From the NCBI GenBank assembly GCA_963971225.1, contig OZ020269.1, positions 13,292,701 to 13,356,700 on the forward strand: a stretch of DNA of 64,000 nucleotides, in the 5' to 3' direction. Below are positions 57,626-64,000 of the stretch, in pieces. The position numbers and the translations under genes are program-made. Numbering within the stretch: position 1 is the stretch's first letter; every line of letters begins with the position of its first letter. Under the pieces are notes generated by a model, which saw only the letters and a program-made list of their open reading frames with translations, did no database searches and was not told the origin of the DNA. The DNA is from Melieria omissa (taxonomy: Eukaryota; Arthropoda; Insecta; Diptera; Ulidiidae).

Positions 57626-59463
57626 AGAGACAACTTTCTATGTAGAAATACTGAAATGAAGACGCCAGCTTCAACCAGTCTCTGAGTCTCACTGTGGTAT
57701 TACCTCACCGCTATATCTCTCTGCCTTGAACAAGAACATTAACACTGCAAATTGTTGTACTTAGATTTTTGCATTAGTAGGAAATTATGGAAAATGTCCA
57801 TGGCCCTAAAAACAATTAGACGGGTCAAAACCAAAACGCGTCTAACAAACACGCTGAGTAATTATGCATGAAACGCGTTTGTGGGAATGCGTTGGCTAAA
57901 GTTGTTCGCTTATTTAAATCGCTATTGTTGTTAGTTTTGTATTCCATTTAAAAATATAATAAATAAAAAAAAGAAATATAGAGTAATAAAAATATAACAA
58001 TTTAAATCTGATAGCCACTTACGTAGTGGCGTCGCCAGCGATCCGGCTAAACTTTGTACCCAGTGCTACTCTATGCATTATATTATTCGCAGATTCACTA
58101 CAGATTGACTCATCGTGTGCACCCGTTGAGGCAGCAAGCCAAGCGCAAACAAAACCGCGCTTAAGCTGTGCACATACAATATTGTATATACATGTGTACA
58201 TGTGTATGAATTCATAACTTAAGTTGTGTTTGTGTCAGTGTTTGCCTGCAGATGTTATTCGATTAAACATTTTTTTAATCTAAGTTTTGCATATTTATTT
58301 GTGTTTATAAATATTGTTTTGCATAATTAAGTTATGACAAAAACTTGTTTCTTTGAATTATTAGAACAAAAAACGTTTATTTTTAGTTATCTTGTTGAAC
58401 TTTATACTTTCGCTGACGAAGTAATGCGGATTCTATTATATTTCCAAGCGAATTTAGTATTTGTGTAGCCAGCCGCCTATGTTTGGTTTATGCCAAACAA
58501 GATTAACGATCAACACACACACACACAGTGTGTTAACACGTGCACAGGCACTGAGGGGTTGCTGAGGCCATCGTTAACTACGATTGGCGCAAGCGATTAG
58601 TTAAAAAAAAAAAAAACTGAATTAGATTAGATTACAATGTGTTAATGTTTTCAAATACGTGCAACTAAGCTGTTTATCTTAGCTTTTTTTTATTATAGTT
58701 AATAGGCGGATTTGTAGAAACATTATAATCTTTCAATTTTAATGCGAATTCATGGCAAATGGTGAACGTGCTTGAAGGCAACAGTTGCGCACTTACGCTG
58801 CACAACAAAGTTCAACGGATGTTTAGAACGAGATTAAGAAATTATCAATGAGTCAATGACTTGGCAGAAATCGATGAAAGCGTTTTTGTCCTTCGAAGGC
58901 AAGTTACTAGTAGAAAATCAAATTAATGAAAATGTGTATTAAGTAATAGCAAAAAGACTTAAGATTTAGTTGTCAAATCTTAAAATTATATAGAGGTTTA
59001 ATTTGAAGAAAAGATCATATATTTATTTATGGATCTATACATTCGCGTGTTAAGTCTTTGCAAAGCTTTTATATATATTATATACTCCCTGACCTAACTT
59101 AACCTAAGAAGGTTAAGTTTGTGTATGTAACTTACATTAAAAACTCAATTCCGGTTTTCTTATTTCATAGTCATAGGAATTCTAGTCTAGACGCTCGATT
59201 TTAAAGTGATTTTACGAGCGTAATAAAAATCAGTAATAATTTTTACTTAAATTAAATTAATTAATTAATAATTAATTAATATTAATAATTTTTACTATCC
59301 ATTTTTTTATTAGTTTTTTATTGATACTTGAAAAGGCTTAAAATGTATAATAGTTGAAAAAATTCAAAGTTTAGTCGGTAGAGGCTGACAAAGTTGAGTC
59401 TCCTGGTTGACGTGATTCTAATCCTTCTGGTGACTTGAAGCATAAAAATAAGATAAATTCCTA
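57626..59463. other. intron 1 of the plus-strand oxidase, middle part
   Basis: No gene. A CA repeat at about 58510-58528, an A-run at 58600-58615 and ATTAATTA-rich DNA at 59245-59290 are simple sequence. ACGTAGTGGCGTCGCCAGCG near 58021 resembles a MITE end but has no partner that I can find. Confidence 0.45.
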
Positions 59464-59467
59464 TTAA

Positions 59468-59714
59468 TCCTGTCGCTATTTTGTTGTCATGTGGCAACAT
59501 GCTACTTTGTGGAAACCTTTTTGGTTTCAAGAATAAATTTTTGTTGGTCCTTAGAATAGTTTGAAGTTTAAGGAAAAATAGTTGTAAAAAATAGTAGTAG
59601 AAAATTTAAAAAATTTCTTATGGAATGTCTTATGGAATGTTGTTGTTGTGGTTATATTACCACATAGAAGCATAAAACGTAAACTTTCCCCAATAAAAAT
59701 CTGTAGCGAAAGGG
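59468..59714. mobile_element. piggyBac-like TTAA MITE (247 bp), relative of 25850-26716
   Basis: TTAA at 59464-59467 on the left, a mutated TAAA on the right; the right end reversed reads CCCTTTCGCTACAG. Shares TCGCTATTTTGTTG, GCTACTTTGTGGA, TTTTTGTTGGTCC and CCACATAGAAG with the larger copy and preserves the empty SINE target (ATAGTTTGAAGTTTAAGG). Confidence 0.65.
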
Positions 59715-59894
59715 TAAAACAAGAATGTCGGATTAGCTGGACGTAGCCGATTTGAAAAAACAGATTTTTGCACAAAATTGCATTTTTCTGAAAGTAAAAG
59801 TCATTTTTTGCCTCCTTCTTTCAACTTTGGTAATTCTTTAAAAAATTGTAAAAAAAACAAATTACAAAACCCTTACGTCGAGCCAATTTTGATA

Positions 59895-60785
59895 GTAAGG
59901 GAGAGGGCGGGGTTGTGAACCGGGTTTTGTTTTTTGGGCTAACTTTTCTCAGAATAAAGATATCGAAAAATCGATTGATTGATATTTAACTCTCTACGTC
60001 TAATTTTCTAAGGACGTGATTTTTCGCTTTTCCAAAAAAGTGGCTGGGTTGTGAACCATCTGGAAAATCCCTATTGAAGTCGGCAAATACGAAGAAAACA
60101 CCAGTAAATTGAGAATTTATTTAATCGGGAGGCCTCAAGAGGTGAAAAAAAAATTATAATGACGCCACTTAGGCCAAAAAATCGCAATGAATGAAAGTGC
60201 TCAATTTTTTTAATTTTCATCCTAATCGGTGTCGCAATGTTTGCATGTGAAATACGAACGCGTTCTCGCATTGGCTCACTTCAAGTGAACTCACCGAAAT
60301 CGAGTGAAATTACATAAAATTACTTTATTTTAATATATCCGTCCATATTTGACAGTGTTAGAACAAATGTAGTACGAAAAACAGGTGGTTCATAACCCAG
60401 CCACCTCAGTGGTTCACAGCCCAACCACGATGCCATTTTGGAAACTTTAAAATAAACGACACTTCCAATCATAATTCGACATAAACAAATATTGCATCGT
60501 AAAATAGAATCGAAACACTAAATAAACATGTATTACACTGGCCTTTTTGCAATAAGCTCAGTCACTTGGATATCACTTAAAAAAAAGTAAACAAGTTTTC
60601 GCAGTCGATTTTCAAACACGATGTCTGTAGCTGCCTCAAGCAATACGTGTTTGTACTTCGGTGTAACCACAAAAGCAGAGTCATATCATAAGACAACCTT
60701 GACAGTTGAAAGATTAGCGATATGTCAATTAGGGAAAGATCCAGAAACAATCCAGCCTGGTTCACAACCTAGCCCTCTCCCTTAC
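59895..60785. mobile_element. 891-bp non-autonomous transposon with repeated GGTTGTGAACC motif
   Basis: Terminal inverted repeats of about 30 bp: GTAAGGGAGAGGGC then GTTGTGAACC at the left, mirrored by GGTTCACAAC then GCCCTCTCCCTTAC at the right, with TA flanks (59893-59894 and 60786-60787). The motif GGTTGTGAACC or its complement recurs inside at 60047-60057, 60387-60397 and 60411-60422. Short frames only; no transposase. Confidence 0.7.
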
Positions 60786-61149
60786 TAAGGAAGTCTGTTA
60801 CATATTTCAAATAAATCAATGCACTAGAACTCGAGATATCAGTCAACCGTATCGAAAAAAGTAGTTTCAAGAAAAACGTGTTTAAAGTTTACAGTCTCAG
60901 TTCGGGCAGTCTGAGTGGTGCATCACAAAATTAACTATAACTCCGAAAATAATTCGAATTTCCGTAAATCCTCTTATTAAGTTTATTCTTAAGGAATTTG
61001 ATGTTTTTTTGACAAAAACTTAGTTTCTCAACTATTGAATTCATTGTCGCTAAGTCATAATGTCATGCTGACTTTTGTTTGTCGGAACTGTTCAGCCTTT
61101 TTTGATCCTTACAGTTTTAAACTGTTACTCACGGCTTTTGCACGTTGTA

Positions 61150-61900
61150 TCAGGTGTACAACTTTGCTTCCGCCGTTTTTTTTCCAAAATTAAAAGCTTT
61201 ATTGCGAAAAAGTGCTTACAGATGTATTATTCAAAGTATTGTCCGTCGCTAGCGACAACTTTCTCCCATCTTTCCGGCAATTTTCGGATCCCGGCTCGAA
61301 AAAAGGAGTCCTCTTTTGACGCTATCCATGAAGCAATCCATTTTTCCAATTCTTCGAAGGATTGAAAATGTTGATCTGCCAGGCCGTGTGCCATCGACGG
61401 AATAGGTGAAAGTCAGAAGGGGCGACATCTGGGGAATACGGCGGGTGGGGCAAGACTTCCCATTTCAGCGTTTCCAGGTACTTTTTGACCACTTTTGCGA
61501 CGTGAGGCCGAGCATTGTCGTATTGGAGGATGACTCACCATTTTCACTCACCACGAAATCACCATTTTTAAAACGTTGAAACCACTCCCGACACGTTCTT
61601 TCACTCAGAGCAGCATCACCGTAAGTTTCTGAGAGCATTCGATGCGCTTCAGCTGCATTTTTTTTCGAATTGTAACAGAAAAGTAAAACTTCCCGCAAAT
61701 GGCGAGAATTGGGCACATAAACGGACATTTTCGAGCGTGAATAATACGAAAACAAGAACAACTGTCACTGAAACGGCGATGACAATTCGTTAGGCACTGT
61801 CCACACTCACTTTAAAGGCATTACCATCTATGTATTTCAACCAGCCTCAGCCGGTACAGCCACCTATCGGAAAACGGCGGAAGCAAAGTTGTACACCTGA
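61150..61900 (-). mobile_element. internally deleted mariner element (751 bp), copy 2
   Basis: Same terminal repeats as 41220-41960, TA at 61148-61149 and 61901-61902. The minus strand reads MSVYVPNSRHLREVLLFC and the AAEAHRMLSETY...WFQRFKNGDF segment, then jumps to the HDNARPH region. It keeps about a dozen bases at the deletion junction that copy 1 lacks; a few other single-base differences exist (for example near 61396). Both copies were therefore mobilised recently by a transposase supplied elsewhere. Confidence 0.92.
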
Positions 61901-61902
61901 TA

Positions 61903-62830
61903 TTATGGAAAATGCCTCAATTACTTGGATACCCTTCTTGTCTTAGCCATATTAGATCTTAGGTCAGAAAAGGTCTTTAGTAGACTCTCACTGTGGTCTT
62001 TAAATTTCACAGAGCCAAGAACTGAATCTGAAGTCGTTGCACTCTAAACGAATGTTTAGTCCTATCCTACCGAAATGTTTTTCCTATCAATTACCTGTGA
62101 CATTGTAATGCGGCCTGTCGCGGTTGCATTACCTGCACCAGTTTCGACTTGCAGAAGAGTGGATGTACTCTAACAATTGTAAAGGGCACAATAGATAAAT
62201 CCTAGTCTCAGTGCATTATACCCCTTATCAATTCTATTGTATTCTACCTGTGACATGTGGACACTTTTTTCATTATTTTTTGTAGAACGAACTATGCTGG
62301 GCAGACTCGACTCCTGCAAGCGCTTTCGGAGTTACACATAGATTTCGACATTGCTTAGCCTAAAGAAAAACCTCTAAATACGCTTAGATCTATCACATAG
62401 ATTCTTTATTATTGGCATATTTTTGGGCATTAAATTCATATGCATATTTAGCTAATAAATAAATAAATAAACTACTCGACACGAAAAATTCACCGAAAAA
62501 TAAGTGTTTTCTAGACTAACTTTGGGCCGCTGAACAAGAAACTGAAAATCAAAAAATTTGTTTAAGAAGCGTTTTCGAAAAATCTTCGAAAAACCAGTTT
62601 TTTCCCTGTTGTTTCAGTTATGAGCACATATCTCGTAAACGAAGCAGCCGACTAACACAAGTTGTCCGCCTGTCAGAAGATAATACCTTAGCCTTTCCAG
62701 CGACGTACAGATTGTCTAAATCAGATTTTCAGAGATCAGAGATTTGGGGAAGTTACTTACGGTGAAAGTTGTAAAAAGTGAATTTTTCGACCAATTTAAA
62801 AAATCATCAATTTTCGAACATTTTTTTTTA
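61903..62830. other. intron 1 of the plus-strand oxidase, near the right edge
   Basis: No gene recognised; no exon 2 of the oxidase on the plus strand. No repeats obvious by eye. Confidence 0.45.
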
Positions 62831-62832
62831 TA

Positions 62833-63679
62833 TTGGATGAATGCATAAGTTCGTGCCCGATTTTACTAGGTGGCGTTTCAATCGTTCACGGTTGGTACTC
62901 ATGACTGAAATGTATACTTTTTGTAATTCTTTGTCAAGGTGACAAATCAAACTTTGAATTAAGCGTCAAATAATTTTGATTTCTTCGAGTTTGTTTGTTG
63001 GAAAAGCGCATTGAAAATGGATAACGAAAACGAACATTACCATCATATTATGTTATACGAGTTTTGGAAGGGAACAACTGTTGGCGCCGCAACGAAGGTT
63101 ATTCAAGCAGTTTATTTGGACCGTGCACCAGCGCTTCGCACAGTGAAGAAATGGTTTGCTAAATTTCGAGTTGGTGATTTTAACCTCAAAGACCAATCTC
63201 GCGCTGGACGGCCTTCCGTTGGCGATAAGTATTGTCAGCAATTGGCCCACTTAAAGAAAGCAATTGAAGAAAAACGTCCGATTTTGGCCAATCACAAAGG
63301 AGTCTTCTTCCACCATGACAACGCCAGACCACATGTTGCTAAACCGACTCTGTCCAAACTGAAGCAGATGAACTGGGAAAACATGTCGCATCCTCCATAT
63401 TCACCAGACATCGCGCCTTCTGATTACCTCTTATTCCAATCATTGCAGAACAATTTGAATGGAAAAAGATTTAAAACCGTGGACGACGTTAAAAACCACC
63501 TTGTCCTCTTTTTTAACGAAAAAAACGCGTAATTTTTATGAATCAGGCATCCGTAAGTTGGTTGATCGTTGGGAGTGGATTGCCGAACATGATGGCGAAT
63601 ACATAATTGATTAAAGATTTTGTTTTGAAAACTCTGAGTTTTGACTTCAAATCGGGCACGAACTTATGCACTCATCCAA
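62833..63679 (+). mobile_element. mariner element of a third family, internally deleted (847 bp)
   Basis: Ends TTGGATGARTGCATAAGTTC with TCGTGCCCGATTT following form about 31-bp inverted repeats with one mismatch; TA at 62831-62832 and 63680-63681. The plus frame from 63017 encodes HYHHIMLYEFWKG, WFAKFRVGDF and LKDQSRAGRPS, then jumps to [16 protein letters not shown] and PPYSPDIAPSDYLLF. The middle with TGDEKW and WWD is deleted. A frameshift in the A-run at about 63520 separates the last 28 codons (NFYESGIRKLVDRW...). It resembles the mellifera/cecropia-type mariners rather than the family at 41220 or 21585. Confidence 0.9.
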
Positions 63680-64000
63680 TAAATAAAACAAATTATCTTC
63701 TCTGGTTTTAAAATCTAAGATGAAAGATATATTATTTGAGCAGATATTAAGCATCATTAAACATCAATAGAATTGAAAGAAAAATGACAAAGTTATGATG
63801 CACTGAATGAAAACACCAACTTTACATTTTTGTTTGCCGATACCCATCCAAATATTGATATAGACGTGAAACTAGAGATCATTCATAGTATCCTGGCATA
63901 TTCAGTTATTCATTTTCTGACCCAAAAACCGTCTTTAAGGACTTGAAAATTTGAAGGACATACACATTTCAAATTTTTTTTCAATATTTGCAGTTATGCA

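Overview
This 64-kb window is AT-rich animal nuclear DNA. Genes are split by GT-AG introns, Tc1/mariner, hAT-, piggyBac- and pogo-like transposons, tRNA-derived SINEs and non-LTR retrotransposons are abundant, and the protein families suggest a higher fly. A tephritid-like dipteran is my best guess; that is an inference from gene style, not a database match.

The left two thirds (about 3.2-46.1 kb) is a tandem array of peroxisomal acyl-CoA oxidase (ACOX1-type) genes on the minus strand. Four copies have intact reading frames: A 3195-12752, B 16322-29810, C 32133-36879 and D 38203-43002. A fifth, decayed copy lies at about 44190-46145. All four intact copies have eight coding exons with conserved phases; exons 3-8 are exactly 293, 406, 507, 106, 156 and 261 bp in each, and summed exons give 672 (A) or 675 (B-D) residues. 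C and D are a recent duplication of about 5.1 kb including the promoter. Copy C carries Asp where the family has its catalytic Glu (TYEGEN to TYDGDN). All four proteins end in a KANL/KSNL/KSNI-type peroxisomal signal rather than SKL.

The right third holds a two-exon secreted M14 carboxypeptidase (A-type S1' pocket predicted) on the plus strand at 48207-49624. A six-exon METTL25-family methyltransferase on the minus strand (50026-51736) converges on it. From 55117 there is the first coding exon of another acyl-CoA oxidase on the plus strand, whose remaining exons must lie beyond 64 kb.

Introns and spacers are full of mobile DNA, much of it with target-site duplications readable by eye: a solo LTR (ATAT), two hAT-type MITEs (8 bp each), two SINEs (11 and 12 bp), a third SINE (18 bp, one mismatch), a 5'-truncated LINE (12 bp), four mariner-type elements (TA) and a TTAA/CCCTTTCG piggyBac-like group. 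Several are nested. Intron 2 of copy A is almost entirely a degenerate satellite built on AGTCAACTAAT, and one 1.96-kb TTAA element contains its own array of about 145-bp repeats.

Functionally, the oxidases would carry out the first step of peroxisomal beta-oxidation on different acyl-CoAs. The cluster looks like a gene family undergoing duplication, conversion, divergence and death. The most notable observations are the catalytic-residue change in copy C, the shared central domain of two SINE families with different tRNA-like heads, and the satellite-bearing introns and transposon.
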